64,000 nucleotides of DNA from Ornithinimicrobium sufpigmenti (GTDB lineage: Bacteria; Actinomycetota; Actinomycetes; Actinomycetales; Dermatophilaceae): positions 3,100,001-3,164,000 of the forward strand of contig NZ_CP036403.1 in assembly GCF_004322775.1 (NCBI RefSeq). The letters are read 5' to 3'. Positions 34,934 through 43,257 of this stretch are shown one piece after another (within the stretch, counting starts at the first letter, position 1; every line of letters starts with the position of its first letter). Position numbers and translations under genes: made by a program. The notes under the pieces are model-generated. The model did no database searches. It had not been told where the DNA came from and worked only from the letters and a program-made list of their open reading frames with translations.

Positions 34934-35779
34934 GCGCCCGGGCAGCGAGCGCACCGCGCGACTCTCCAGGTCCCGGGCGGCCAGCGCCTGCTCCCCCTCG
35001 GGGTAGGTGATCTCCTCCAGGCACAACCCGTGGGCGGGCATCACCTGGACGTTCGGGTCGCGCACCGCGCGGTCGGCGACCTCCTCGGGCCAGGTCACCG
35101 GACGCCTCCCCTCCCCCACCGGGACGACGGAGCCGACCAGGGCCCGGACCATGCTGTGGCAGAAGGCGTCGGCCTCCACCGTCCCCACCACGATGCCGTC
35201 CTGGTCCCGGCGCCAGGTATGCCGCAGCAGGGTCCGCACCGTGCTGGCGCCCTCCCGGGGCCGGCAGAACGCCGCGAAGTTGCGCAGCCCCTCCAGCGAT
35301 CGGGCTGCGGCATCCATGGCGGAGACCTCCAGCGGCCGTCGCACGATGACGGTGTCCCTGCGCCGCAGCGGGTCCAGCTGGGCGGGCCGGTCGCAGATGC
35401 GGTAGGTGTACCGGCGGCGAAGGGCCGAGAACCGGGCGTCGAAGGCGTCCGGGACCTCCGTGGCGGCCCGCACCACGACGTCCTCGGGGAGCACTCCGCG
35501 CAGGCGGGTGACCAGCGCGGCACCCGGGGTGCGGTCCGAGCGCCCGGGCAGGGCACCCCATACCTGCGGGGTGACGTCGAGATGGCACACGGAGCCGCGG
35601 GCGTGCACCCCGGCGTCGGTCCGTCCGCCCACGGTCAGCCGCGGCGGTGGGACGCGCAGCACCCTCCCCAGCGCAGCGGCCAGCTCCTCCTCGACCGTGC
35701 GCAGGCCCGGCTGCCGGGCCCAGCCGGAGAAGTCGGTCCCGTCGTAGGCGAAGTCCAGGCGCACACGCACGGGGCCCAT
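34931..35779 (-). CDS. truA: tRNA pseudouridine(38-40) synthase TruA
   Basis: A 282-residue enzyme modifying the tRNA anticodon arm. The N-terminus is VRLDFAYDGTDFSGWARQPG, and the catalytic Asp is D55 in GGRTDAGVHA. The second conserved block is FCHSMVRALVGSVVPVGEG. It lies after rplQ as in most actinobacteria. I chose ATG 35779 at the start of the conserved fold; no good ribosome-binding site precedes it. Sequence further upstream is a tandem repeat and probably not coding. Confidence 0.94.
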   Translation of the reverse strand: MGPVRVRLDFAYDGTDFSGWARQPGLRTVEEELAAALGRVLRVPPPRLTVGGRTDAGVHARGSVCHLDVTPQVWGALPGRSDRTPGAALVTRLRGVLPEDVVVRAATEVPDAFDARFSALRRRYTYRICDRPAQLDPLRRRDTVIVRRPLEVSAMDAAARSLEGLRNFAAFCRPREGASTVRTLLRHTWRRDQDGIVVGTVEADAFCHSMVRALVGSVVPVGEGRRPVTWPEEVADRAVRDPNVQVMPAHGLCLEEITYPEGEQALAARDLESRAVRSLPGR

Positions 35780-35810
35780 CCTGCCACCCGCCACGCGCCG
35801 TTCTGTGGGC

Positions 35811-35878
35811 GCGAGGGACGGGAAGCGAGGGACGGGAAGCGAGGGACGGGAAGCGAGGCACGGGAAGCGAGGCAAGGA
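35811..35878. repeat. 14-bp tandem repeat (VNTR candidate) between rplQ and truA
   Basis: GCGAGGGACGGGAA is repeated three times perfectly, then once with one change (GCGAGGCACGGGAA), then a partial fifth unit. It lies 32 bp upstream of the truA start. Confidence 0.95.
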
Positions 35879-35914
35879 GGCGGGTGGATCGACAGGACGC
35901 CCTGGACAGACCAC

Positions 35915-35944
35915 AGGGCCGCCTCCCCGTGGGGAGACGGCCCT
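35915..35944 (-). terminator. Terminator after rplQ
   Basis: AGGGCCG, one mismatch, CTCCCC and the complementary GGGGAG, mismatch, CGGCCCT form a strong hairpin 31 nt after the rplQ stop, ending the alpha operon before truA. Confidence 0.8.
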
Positions 35945-35975
35945 GGATGAGCGCGCCGTGACGGGCGCGGTCAGC

Positions 35976-36689
35976 TCACTTCTGGTCGGCGTCCTCGCCG
36001 TCGGCAGCAGCCTCGTCGGCAGCGTCCGCGGCGGCGTCGTCCGCCTGAGCGTCGTCGGCACCGGCAGAGACCATGGCGGCCTCGGTGGTGTCCTCGGCGC
36101 TCTCGGTGTCCGCGACCTCGACGGTCTCGGCCGGAGCCGCGACCCCGGCGCCCTGCTCGGCGGCGGCGTCGGCGGCCTCCACCTCGGCCTGGGCCTGGTC
36201 GACGGCGGCGTCGTCACTGGTCGGCTCCTCGGCGGCCAGCTCGGCGTCGCTCACCGGCGCGGCGGGGGCGCTGTCCTTGGCGGCACGGGTGGTCGCGCCC
36301 TCGGCCTGACGCACGACGGCCTTCCTGGCGACGGGCTCGCGGACGAGCTCGATGACCGCCATCGGGGCGTTGTCGCCCTTGCGGGGAGCGATCTTGGTGA
36401 TCCGGGTGTAACCACCCTCGCGGTCGGCGACGTCGGGACCGATCTCGGTGAAGAGTCGGTGCACGACACCCTTGTCCCGGATGATCGCCATCACCTTGCG
36501 GCGGTTGTGCAGGTCACCGCGCTTGGCGAAAGTCACCAGGCGCTCGGCCAGCGGGCGCAGGCGCTTGGCCTTGGCCTCGGTGGTGGTGATGCGGTCGTGC
36601 TCGAACAGCGCGGTCGCGAGGTTGGACAGGATCAGGCGCTCGTGCGCCGGACCGCCGCCGAGGCGCGGACCCTTCTTGGGGGCAGGCAT
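35976..36689 (-). CDS. rplQ: Ribosomal protein L17 with long acidic C-terminal extension
   Basis: A 237-residue protein. L17 proper is residues 1-120 ([20 protein letters not shown] to APMAVIELV). The remaining roughly 115 residues are Ala/Glu/Asp-rich and low-complexity, longer than the tails of most actinobacterial L17. It follows rpoA as the last gene of the alpha operon. The tail carries no recognised domain. Confidence 0.96.
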   Translation of the reverse strand: MPAPKKGPRLGGGPAHERLILSNLATALFEHDRITTTEAKAKRLRPLAERLVTFAKRGDLHNRRKVMAIIRDKGVVHRLFTEIGPDVADREGGYTRITKIAPRKGDNAPMAVIELVREPVARKAVVRQAEGATTRAAKDSAPAAPVSDAELAAEEPTSDDAAVDQAQAEVEAADAAAEQGAGVAAPAETVEVADTESAEDTTEAAMVSAGADDAQADDAAADAADEAAADGEDADQK

Positions 36690-36730
36690 GGGTTCTCCTT
36701 CGTCAGTTTCTTATCTGCCGTACTGACTGC

Positions 36731-37753
36731 TCAGTACTGCTCGTCCTCGGCGAAGGCGGCGTCACCCTCGTCGTCGTAGCTGCCGTCCTCGTAGCTGCTC
36801 GCGCCCTCGAACCCGGGCGGGCTGTCCTTCAGGGCCAGGCTCATCTCGGCGAGCTTGTCCTTGACCTCGTCGATGGACTTGGCGCCGAAGTTGCGGATGT
36901 CCAGCAGGTCGGCCTCGCTGCGGCCCACGAGCTCACCCACGCTGTGGATGCCCTCGCGCTTGAGGCAGTTGTAGGACCGGACGGTCAGGTCCAGTTCCTC
37001 GATCGGCAGCGCCAGGTCGGAGGCGAGCGCGCCCTCCCCGGACGAGGGGCCGATCTCGATGCCCTCGGCCTCGACGTTCAGCTCCCGGGCCAGGCCGAAC
37101 AGCTCGACCAGGGTGCGGCCGGCGGAGGCGACGGCGTCGCGGGGGGCCATCGAGTTCTTGGTCTCGACGTCGAGGACGAGACGGTCGAAGTCGGTGCGCT
37201 GCTCGACACGGGTGGCCTCGACCTTGTAGGTCACGGCCAGCACCGGGGAGTAGATGGAGTCGACGGGGATCCGCCCGATCTCCTGCTCACCAGACTTGTT
37301 CTGGGCCGCGGAGACGTAGCCACGGCCACGCTCGACGGTCATCTCCATCTCGATCTTTCCCGACTCACCGAGGGTGGCCAGGTGCAGGTCCTGGTTGTGC
37401 ACCTCCACGCCGGCCGGCGGGGCGATGTCGGCGGCGGTGACCGGGCCGGGACCCTGCTTGCGCAGGTACATCACGACCGGCTCGTCGTGCTCGCTGGAGA
37501 CGACCAGGCCCTTGAGGTTGAGGATGATCTCGGTGACGTCCTCCTTCACCCCCGGGATCGTGGAGAACTCGTGCAGCACGCCGTCGATGCGGATGCTGGT
37601 CAGCGAGGCGCCGGGGATGCTGGAGAGCAGGGTCCGGCGCATGGAGTTGCCGAGGGTGTAGCCGAATCCGGGCTCGAGGGGCTCCAGGATGAACCGGGAG
37701 CGGGTCTCGGAGACGACTTCCTCGGAGAGGATGGGGCGCTGTGCGATGAGCAC
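36731..37753 (-). CDS. rpoA: RNA polymerase alpha subunit
   Basis: A 340-residue subunit that dimerises to start polymerase assembly. The N-terminal domain shows [28 protein letters not shown]; the C-terminal domain, which binds UP elements and activators, shows [16 protein letters not shown] and [21 protein letters not shown]. An acidic tail ends the protein. GTG 37753 was chosen for an upstream GGAAGGA; sequence before it falls in a large palindrome. Confidence 0.97.
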   Translation of the reverse strand: MLIAQRPILSEEVVSETRSRFILEPLEPGFGYTLGNSMRRTLLSSIPGASLTSIRIDGVLHEFSTIPGVKEDVTEIILNLKGLVVSSEHDEPVVMYLRKQGPGPVTAADIAPPAGVEVHNQDLHLATLGESGKIEMEMTVERGRGYVSAAQNKSGEQEIGRIPVDSIYSPVLAVTYKVEATRVEQRTDFDRLVLDVETKNSMAPRDAVASAGRTLVELFGLARELNVEAEGIEIGPSSGEGALASDLALPIEELDLTVRSYNCLKREGIHSVGELVGRSEADLLDIRNFGAKSIDEVKDKLAEMSLALKDSPPGFEGASSYEDGSYDDEGDAAFAEDEQY

Positions 37754-37853
37754 TGTTCTTTGTCCTTCCCACGGGCGACCGCTATATGACGCCGCGTGAA
37801 CGTGGAGCCTCTCGGCTCCTGCCCGGACCATCTCTGTCCACGGTCCGGACGGA

Positions 37854-37893
37854 CCGGTGCAGGTATGGCGTGGACACGCCATACCTGCACCGG
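37854..37893. repeat. 40-bp perfect palindrome in the rpsD-rpoA spacer
   Basis: Two 19-nt arms (CCGGTGCAGGTATGGCGTG and its exact complement) flank a 2-nt centre. It lies between rpsD and rpoA, 101 bp before rpoA. It may act as partial terminator, processing site or repeat element. Confidence 0.85.
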
Positions 37894-37896
37894 AAT

Positions 37897-37913
37897 CTGG
37901 GGCGAAGCCCCAG
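37897..37913. repeat. GGGGC-GAA-GCCCC mini-hairpin
   Basis: CTGGGGC, GAA, GCCCCAG, 4 bp after the rpsD stop region. One of six related hairpins in the window. Confidence 0.8.
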
Positions 37914-37917
37914 CGGG

Positions 37918-38526
37918 TCAGTTCTTGGAGTAGAACTCGACGATGAGCTGCTCGGTGAGGATCGTGTCGATCTGCTCACGCGTGGGCAGCTGGTGGATGA
38001 GGATCCTCAGCGAGCCGGGGACGACCTTCATCCAGGCCGGGATCGGGCGGTCGCCGAAGGTCTGGCGGGCCAGCTCGAACGGGAAGGTCTCCACCGACTG
38101 CGGACGGACCTCGATGATGTCGTACTGCTCGACGCGGTAGGACGGCACGTCGACGCGCTGGCCGTTGACCAGGAAGTGACCGTGGGTCACCAGCTGGCGG
38201 GCGGCGCGGCGGGTGCGGGCCAGGCCGGCACGGTAGACGACGTTGTCGAGGCGGGACTCGAGGATGACCAGCAGGTTGGCGCCGGTGCGACCGGGGCGGC
38301 GGGCCGCCTCGGCGTAGTAGCGACGGAACTGCTTCTCCATGACGCCGTAGGTGAAGCGGGCCTTCTGCTTCTCCTGCAGCTGGGTCAGGTACTCCTTCTC
38401 CTGGCTGCGGCGACGGCCGTGCTGCCCCGGGGGGAACGGGCGCAGGTCGAAGCTCTTGTCGCCGCCGACGAGGTCGACCTTGAGCCGGCGGGACTTCTTG
38501 GTGATGGGTCCGGTGTAACGGGCCAT
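37918..38526 (-). CDS. rpsD: Ribosomal protein S4
   Basis: A 202-residue primary 16S-binding protein that nucleates 30S assembly. The N-terminus [19 protein letters not shown] lacks the four zinc cysteines (C-minus type). The S4 domain includes [30 protein letters not shown]. The C-terminus is LIVEFYSKN. It is part of rpsM-rpsK-rpsD-rpoA-rplQ. Confidence 0.98.
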   Translation of the reverse strand: MARYTGPITKKSRRLKVDLVGGDKSFDLRPFPPGQHGRRRSQEKEYLTQLQEKQKARFTYGVMEKQFRRYYAEAARRPGRTGANLLVILESRLDNVVYRAGLARTRRAARQLVTHGHFLVNGQRVDVPSYRVEQYDIIEVRPQSVETFPFELARQTFGDRPIPAWMKVVPGSLRILIHQLPTREQIDTILTEQLIVEFYSKN

Positions 38527-38553
38527 GATGTTCTACCTAGTTCCTTCCGGTGC

Positions 38554-38961
38554 TCAGTTGCGGCGCTTCTTGGGCGGACGAACGCCGTTGTGGGCCTGGG
38601 GGGTGACGTCGCTGATCGCGCCGACCTCCAGGCCTGCGGCGGTCAGGGAGCGGATCGCGGTCTCGCGACCCGAACCCGGCCCCTTGACGAAGACGTCCAC
38701 CTTGCGCATGCCGTGGTCCATCGCCCGGCGGGCGGCGGCCTCGGCAGCCATCTGGGCGGCGTACGGGGTCGACTTGCGGGATCCCTTGAAACCGACCTGG
38801 CCCGAGGAGGACCAGGCGATGACGGCACCGGTGGGGTCGGTGATGCTGATGATGGTGTTGCTGAACGTGCTCTTGATGTGAGCCTGCCCGAGGGCAACGT
38901 TCTTCTTCTCCTTGCGGCGCACCTTGCGCGCACCGCTGGCCTGACGGCTCTTGGGGGGCAT
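38554..38961 (-). CDS. rpsK: Ribosomal protein S11
   Basis: A 135-residue platform protein near the E site. It has [23 protein letters not shown] and the conserved end [20 protein letters not shown]. It follows rpsM after a 161-bp spacer holding two mini-hairpins. Confidence 0.98.
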   Translation of the reverse strand: MPPKSRQASGARKVRRKEKKNVALGQAHIKSTFSNTIISITDPTGAVIAWSSSGQVGFKGSRKSTPYAAQMAAEAAARRAMDHGMRKVDVFVKGPGSGRETAIRSLTAAGLEVGAISDVTPQAHNGVRPPKKRRN

Positions 38962-39069
38962 GTGGTTTCTCCTGATGAGGTATGCAGTGTGGGCGGCAAC
39001 TGGGCCGAGTAGTCGCAGGGGGTGGGCCCTGCGGGATCACGAGGACGTGAGTCCGCGCACCTCCGGGGT

Positions 39070-39114
39070 CTGGGGCGGAGCCCCAGCGGGGTGCACGGGG
39101 GCAGCGCCCCCGTG
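39070..39114. repeat. Two adjacent mini-hairpins in the rpsM-rpsK spacer
   Basis: CTGGGGC-GGA-GCCCCAG at 39070-39086 and CACGGGGGC-AGC-GCCCCCGTG at 39094-39114. Confidence 0.8.
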
Positions 39115-39122
39115 TGACTTGG

Positions 39123-39497
39123 TTACTTGGCCTTCTTCTTGCCGGCGACGGTGCGCTTGGGGCCCTTGCGGGTGCGCGCGTTGGTCTTGGTGCGCTGACC
39201 GTGCACGGGCAGACCGCGGCGGTGCCGCAGGCCCTGGTAGCTGCCGATCTCCTGCTTGCGACGGATGTCGGCGGCCACCTCACGGCGCAGGTCACCCTCG
39301 AGGCGGTAACTGCCCTCGAGGTGGTCGCGCAGAGCGACCAGCTGCTCCTCCGTCAGGTCCTTGACGCGGACGGACGGGTCGACACCCGTCGCGGTCAGCG
39401 TCTGGACGGCGCGGGTACGGCCCACGCCGAAGATGTAGGTGAGAGCGACCTCGACGCGCTTGTCGCGCGGCAGGTCGACACCGATGAGTCGTGCCAT
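39123..39497 (-). CDS. rpsM: Ribosomal protein S13
   Basis: A 124-residue small-subunit head protein that contacts P-site tRNA and 50S bridges. It starts [24 protein letters not shown] and ends in the basic [17 protein letters not shown] tail. It is separated from rpmJ by 277 bp, which is long for this operon. Confidence 0.98.
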   Translation of the reverse strand: MARLIGVDLPRDKRVEVALTYIFGVGRTRAVQTLTATGVDPSVRVKDLTEEQLVALRDHLEGSYRLEGDLRREVAADIRRKQEIGSYQGLRHRRGLPVHGQRTKTNARTRKGPKRTVAGKKKAK

Positions 39498-39774
39498 GTG
39501 GCAGTGCTCCTTGGATTCTTGCGAGAGTCTGGTGCAACACCGGTCCGCATCCTCTGTGGTGGGCCTGCGCCCGCGGTCCCCGGCTCTCGCGGCCGGGGGT
39601 GACGTCCCGTGTCGACGGGGGTCGGGTGTTGCGTGCTACGTCGTGACGATCTTCAGTTGTGTGCGTGCACTGCCGGGCGGGAACCGCCCCACAGCTCTTG
39701 CATGTCAGCTCAATGCTGACTCGGTGTGTCGAGGTGCGCTCGTCGCGCTCTGCGACGCGTGCTGGTCGCTCTGC
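39498..39774 (-). other. rpmJ-rpsM spacer
   Basis: 277 bp without a credible ORF. A small hairpin (GTCAGC/GCTGAC around TCAAT) lies near 39706-39722. A separate promoter for rpsM could sit here, but none is clear. Confidence 0.6.
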
Positions 39775-39888
39775 TCAGCCCTGGCGCTGCTTGTGGCGCA
39801 GGTTCTCGCAGATCACCATGACCCGGCCGTGACGGCGGATCACCTTGCACTTGTCGCAGATCTTCTTCACGCTCGGCTGAACCTTCAT
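39775..39888 (-). CDS. rpmJ: Ribosomal protein L36
   Basis: A 37-residue protein starting [20 protein letters not shown] and ending [10 protein letters not shown]. The zinc site C-x2-C (residues 11 and 14), Cys 27 and His 32 is complete, so this is the zinc-containing form. It lies between infA and rpsM as expected. Confidence 0.97.
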   Translation of the reverse strand: MKVQPSVKKICDKCKVIRRHGRVMVICENLRHKQRQG

Positions 39889-39987
39889 GGCAACCTGCCT
39901 TGAGTCGATCTGTACGGGTGTGGTCGTGCGACGCGGACCGTCCCGGGCATGCCCGGCCGGTCCGCTGGGGCCTGACGGCCCCGTTCG

Positions 39988-40209
39988 TCAGCGGTAGCGG
40001 AAGACGATCCGTCCGCGGGTCAGGTCGTACGGGCTGAGCTCCACGACCACCCGGTCCTCAGGGAGGATCCGGATGTAGTGCTGACGCATCTTGCCGGAGA
40101 TGTGAGCCAGCACAACGTGACCGTTGGTCAGCTCAACCCGGAAGTTCGCGTTCGGGAGGGCTTCGACAACTGTGCCCTCGATCTCAATGACGCCGTCCTT
40201 CTTCGCCAT
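39988..40209 (-). CDS. infA: Translation initiation factor IF-1
   Basis: A 73-residue OB-fold factor that blocks the A site during initiation. Sequence runs [20 protein letters not shown] to [20 protein letters not shown] precedes ATG 40209. A -10 box TAGGAT lies 57 bp upstream. In other actinobacteria map lies directly upstream; here the gene B cassette intervenes. Confidence 0.97.
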   Translation of the reverse strand: MAKKDGVIEIEGTVVEALPNANFRVELTNGHVVLAHISGKMRQHYIRILPEDRVVVELSPYDLTRGRIVFRYR

Positions 40210-40265
40210 GTCCTCCACTTTTCGCGTGACGAGTACTGCCATCAGCCCACGGGGGCCGACGCACC

Positions 40266-40271
40266 ATCCTA
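40266..40271 (-). promoter_or_regulatory. -10 box of the infA-rpmJ-alpha operon promoter
   Basis: TAGGAT on the minus strand. TTGGCC 19 bp further upstream is a weak -35 candidate. A separate promoter here would be needed because the gene B cassette breaks the link to map. Confidence 0.5.
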
Positions 40272-40411
40272 CGCGAGAATCAACCCCCAAGGCCAATCCG
40301 TCAGCGTACCCGGTCTGCCGCTCTCCTCCGGCACGACCCGCGGCGGCTGTGACCGTGTCGCCGCACTACCGCAGGACCCTCGGTCTCTCCCCTCCCACCT
40401 CATGCCGGTCT

Positions 40412-40449
40412 GTCATGGGTGAGCCGGTTCTTGCCGGCCCACCCATGAC
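40412..40449. repeat. Palindromic repeat, type B, upstream copy (B1)
   Basis: Arm GTCATGGGTGAGCCGG, loop TTCTTG, complementary arm with one mismatch. It lies in the divergent spacer between infA and gene B, where no gene ends, so it is unlikely to be just a terminator. The sequence after it (ACCGGCTCAGGGTATGCGGC) also resembles the flanks of B0 and B2. Confidence 0.88.
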
Positions 40450-40577
40450 GAACCGGCTCAGGGTATGCGGCACGGGCGCGGCCGCGGGTCCCCGCCGGCT
40501 CCGTTCGCTCCGCGTTTGTCCACAGCCTGCGCGCCGGCCACTGCGGGGCCCCGCCCGCCTGCGCCACGGTAGACGCT

Positions 40578-41564
40578 ATGTCTCCCGAGCTCGCAGCGTT
40601 CCTGGCCAGCCACGGCCAGGTGGTGACCACCGCCGAGGCCAGTGCTCTGGGCGTCAACCGGGAGACCCTGCGCTCCCTCGTCCGTGCCGGGGTGCTGACG
40701 CGCGTGGCGAGGGGCGCCTACGTGCTGACCTCGGCGTTGGCGGCGATGGACCACGAGTCGGGGCGTCACCTGCTCGCAGCCCGGGCCATCCTGCGCTCGC
40801 GCCCCGGTGCCTGGGCCGCCAGCCATGCCACGGCCGCGGTCGTCTGGGGCCTGCCCGTGCTTGAGAGGACGCTGGACCGGATCCATGTCGTCCATGCCAT
40901 GCCCGTCGGGAGCGTGCGTCGCCACGACGCCTTCACCGTGCACCGGTGCCCGGGGACGGCATACCTGATCGAGCGTGCGGGGGTCCCCACGGTCACTCCC
41001 GAGGTCGCGGTGGTCGGTGTGGCGCTGCTCGGCCCCCTGGTCTCCGCGGTGATGGCTATGGACGCTGCGTTGCGTGGCGGTTTCTGCACCCGCACATCCC
41101 TCGAGGACGCGGTTGGCCGCGCAGCCCACGTCGCCGGCGTGGGACGCGCACGTCGGGCGCTGGCGGCGGCGGACCCGACCGCGGAGTCGCCCGGCGAGTC
41201 GTGGCTGCGGGTGATCCTGCAGGCCCTGGGCTACGGGGTGGTGGCACAGCACCCGCTGCGGGACGAGCAGGGACTCATCGGGTACGTCGACTTCTACCTG
41301 CCCGAGCTCGGTGTCGTCGTGGAGTTCGACGGCAGGGTGAAGTACCAGGGTCGCCTGGGCGACGGGCTCAGCCCCTCAGACGCGGTCCTGGCCGAACGAG
41401 CCCGCGAGCGCAGGATCCGCAAGCTCGGCTATGGCGTCGCCAGGGTGGTGTGGGCCGAGCTCTTCGACCAGGAGAAGGTGCGCCGCGAGGTCGACCTGGC
41501 GGCGCGCACCGCTCGCCGTGACCTGATCGCCAGGCACGAGCGGGCCCGCGGAGGGCGGCGCTAG
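40578..41564 (+). CDS. AbiEi-like winged-helix / DUF559 (Vsr-like) nuclease, 'gene B'
   Basis: A 328-residue protein with the same plan as gene A but low overall identity by eye. Residues 1-60 are an AbiEi_4-type winged helix (VVTTAEASALGVNRETLRSLVRAG, then GAYVLT). A middle domain has HATAAVVWGL. The DUF559 domain (about 205-310) has an intact PD-(D/E)xK-like set: GYVDFYLPELGVVVEFDG, then ERARERRIRKLGYGVARVVWAELFD. It probably binds and cuts or nicks DNA, but no target is known. It lies on the plus strand inside the minus-strand ribosomal cluster, between map and infA, bracketed by palindromes B1 and B2. A weak -10 (CACGGT) lies 7 nt before the ATG. No toxin partner adjoins it. Confidence 0.8.
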   Translation: MSPELAAFLASHGQVVTTAEASALGVNRETLRSLVRAGVLTRVARGAYVLTSALAAMDHESGRHLLAARAILRSRPGAWAASHATAAVVWGLPVLERTLDRIHVVHAMPVGSVRRHDAFTVHRCPGTAYLIERAGVPTVTPEVAVVGVALLGPLVSAVMAMDAALRGGFCTRTSLEDAVGRAAHVAGVGRARRALAAADPTAESPGESWLRVILQALGYGVVAQHPLRDEQGLIGYVDFYLPELGVVVEFDGRVKYQGRLGDGLSPSDAVLAERARERRIRKLGYGVARVVWAELFDQEKVRREVDLAARTARRDLIARHERARGGRR

Positions 41565-41633
41565 CGAGACGGACCGACCCGAGCGGGGGGTCGGAGTCCC
41601 AGCCGACGCACGAGTCACACCTCCGGCCGCTTC

Positions 41634-41671
41634 GTCATGGGTGAGCCGGAACGAACCGGCTCACCCATGAC
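41634..41671. repeat. Palindromic repeat, type B, downstream copy (B2)
   Basis: Perfect 16-bp arms (GTCATGGGTGAGCCGG and complement) around AACGAA. It begins 69 bp after gene B. The loop is closest to the reverse complement of the B1 loop, so B1 and B2 face each other like terminal inverted repeats. Confidence 0.9.
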
Positions 41672-41713
41672 ATACCGGATCTGGGTGTGTCGCGAGCGAC
41701 AGGTGGGGACGAC

Positions 41714-42586
41714 TCAGTCGGCGAGCGGGGCGAAGGGGGCGCCGCGGGCCGTCAGCTGGGCCTCGCCGCCGTCGTGGGCGGTGAGCACCCACAGGCCGGC
41801 GTCGGTGACCGCGACGGTGTGCTCCCAGTGGGCGGCGTGGCTGCCGTCGGTGGTGATGACGGTCCACTCGTCGTCGAGGGTGCGGGTCTGGATCGTGCCC
41901 AGGGTGACCATCGGCTCGACGGCGAAGGTGGCGCCGCCGGGGACCAGGGGCCCCTTCGCGGCGACGCCGTAGTTGGGCACGTGCGGGTCCATGTGCATCT
42001 GGCGCCCGATGCCGTGGCCGACGAACTCCTCCAGGATGCCGTACTCGTGCACGGGGGCACCTTCGGCACGACGCCGTTCCAGCGCCGCCTGGACACTGTC
42101 CTCCACGGCGTCCCCCACCGCGAAGAGCCGGCCGCCGACGCGCAGGGCGGCCAGCCCGTCCCAGAGCGAGGCCTCGGTGTCGTCCATCAGCGCGAGGTCG
42201 GCCGCGCTCCCCCGCTCACGGCCGCCGACGACGAGGGTGATCGCCGCGTCGCCGTGCCAGCCGTCGACGATGGCGCCGCAGTCGATGGACACGAGGTCAC
42301 CGTCCTGCAGCACCCGGTCGCCGGGGACGCCGTGGACGACCTCGTCGTTCACCGAGATGCACAGGCTGCCGGTGAAGCCGTGGTAGCCCAGGAAGCTGGG
42401 CACGGCGCCGGCGCCGCGGATCGCGTCCTCGGCGGCCGCGTCCAGCTCTCGGGTGGTGGTGCCGGCGACGGCACGCTCACGGGCCAGGGCCAGGGTGTCG
42501 GCGACGACGAGCCCGGCGCGGCGCATGGCGCGCAGCTGGTCGTCGGTCTTGGACTCGATGCGGGGTCCGCGGCGGAAGATCGACAT
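41714..42586 (-). CDS. map: Type I methionine aminopeptidase
   Basis: A 290-residue enzyme removing the N-terminal Met from nascent proteins. The metal ligands are visible in SIDCGAIVDGWHGDAA, GHGIGRQMHMDPHV, VEPMVT and WEHTVAV, and the substrate His is in GYHGFTGS. It is the last gene of secY-adk-map, 11 bp after adk. The normally following infA is displaced by gene B. Confidence 0.96.
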   Translation of the reverse strand: MSIFRRGPRIESKTDDQLRAMRRAGLVVADTLALARERAVAGTTTRELDAAAEDAIRGAGAVPSFLGYHGFTGSLCISVNDEVVHGVPGDRVLQDGDLVSIDCGAIVDGWHGDAAITLVVGGRERGSAADLALMDDTEASLWDGLAALRVGGRLFAVGDAVEDSVQAALERRRAEGAPVHEYGILEEFVGHGIGRQMHMDPHVPNYGVAAKGPLVPGGATFAVEPMVTLGTIQTRTLDDEWTVITTDGSHAAHWEHTVAVTDAGLWVLTAHDGGEAQLTARGAPFAPLAD

Positions 42587-42597
42587 GGTCGGCCGGG

Positions 42598-43257
42598 TCA
42601 GCGGTCGTCGTGGCCGTCGACCGGACCGGCCGGCGGCGCCACGTGGCCCTCGGCCGGACGCCCGACCCTGCCCTCGGTCGACCGGGCCTGTATCGCCGCG
42701 GACAGCGCCTGCTCGATGCGGGCGTTGACCTCCTTGACCGAGCCCATGCCGTCGACCTCGTGCAGCAGGCCCCGCTCGCGGTAGACGGCGGCCAGCGGCG
42801 CGGTCTCCTCGGCGTAGATGCGCATGCGCGCGCGGATGACGTCTTCGGTGTCGTCGGCCCGGCCCTGCTCCTGGGCCCGGGTGAGGAGCCGCTGCACGAC
42901 CTCGTCGGTGTCGACGGTCAGCTCGATGACGGCGTCCAGCCGGCGCCCGGCGTCGCCGAGCATCTCGTCCAGGGCGTCCACCTGGCCGGTGGTCCGGGGG
43001 TAGCCGTCGAGCAGGAAGCCCATGGCCGCATCGGACTGGGCCAGCCGGTCCTTGACGATCGCGTTGGTGATCTCGTCGGGGACGTAGCCGCCGGAGGCGG
43101 TGATCTCCTTGACCTGCAGGCCCAGCGGCGTCTCGTCCTTGATGTTCGCCCGGAAGATGTCACCGGTGGAGATGGCCGGGATGCCGTGGGTGTCGGCGAC
43201 GAGGGCTGCCTGGGTGCCCTTACCGGCACCGGGAGGGCCGAGCATGATCAGACGCAT
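42598..43257 (-). CDS. adk: Adenylate kinase
   Basis: A 219-residue enzyme catalysing ATP + AMP = 2 ADP. P-loop LGPPGAGKGTQA at 6-17, AMP-site STGDIFR, and GYPRTTGQ. The LID is the short form without zinc cysteines. The C-terminal 25 residues (Gly/Pro/Arg-rich) are an extension. The ATG overlaps the secY stop by 1 nt (TGATG). Confidence 0.97.
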   Translation of the reverse strand: MRLIMLGPPGAGKGTQAALVADTHGIPAISTGDIFRANIKDETPLGLQVKEITASGGYVPDEITNAIVKDRLAQSDAAMGFLLDGYPRTTGQVDALDEMLGDAGRRLDAVIELTVDTDEVVQRLLTRAQEQGRADDTEDVIRARMRIYAEETAPLAAVYRERGLLHEVDGMGSVKEVNARIEQALSAAIQARSTEGRVGRPAEGHVAPPAGPVDGHDDR

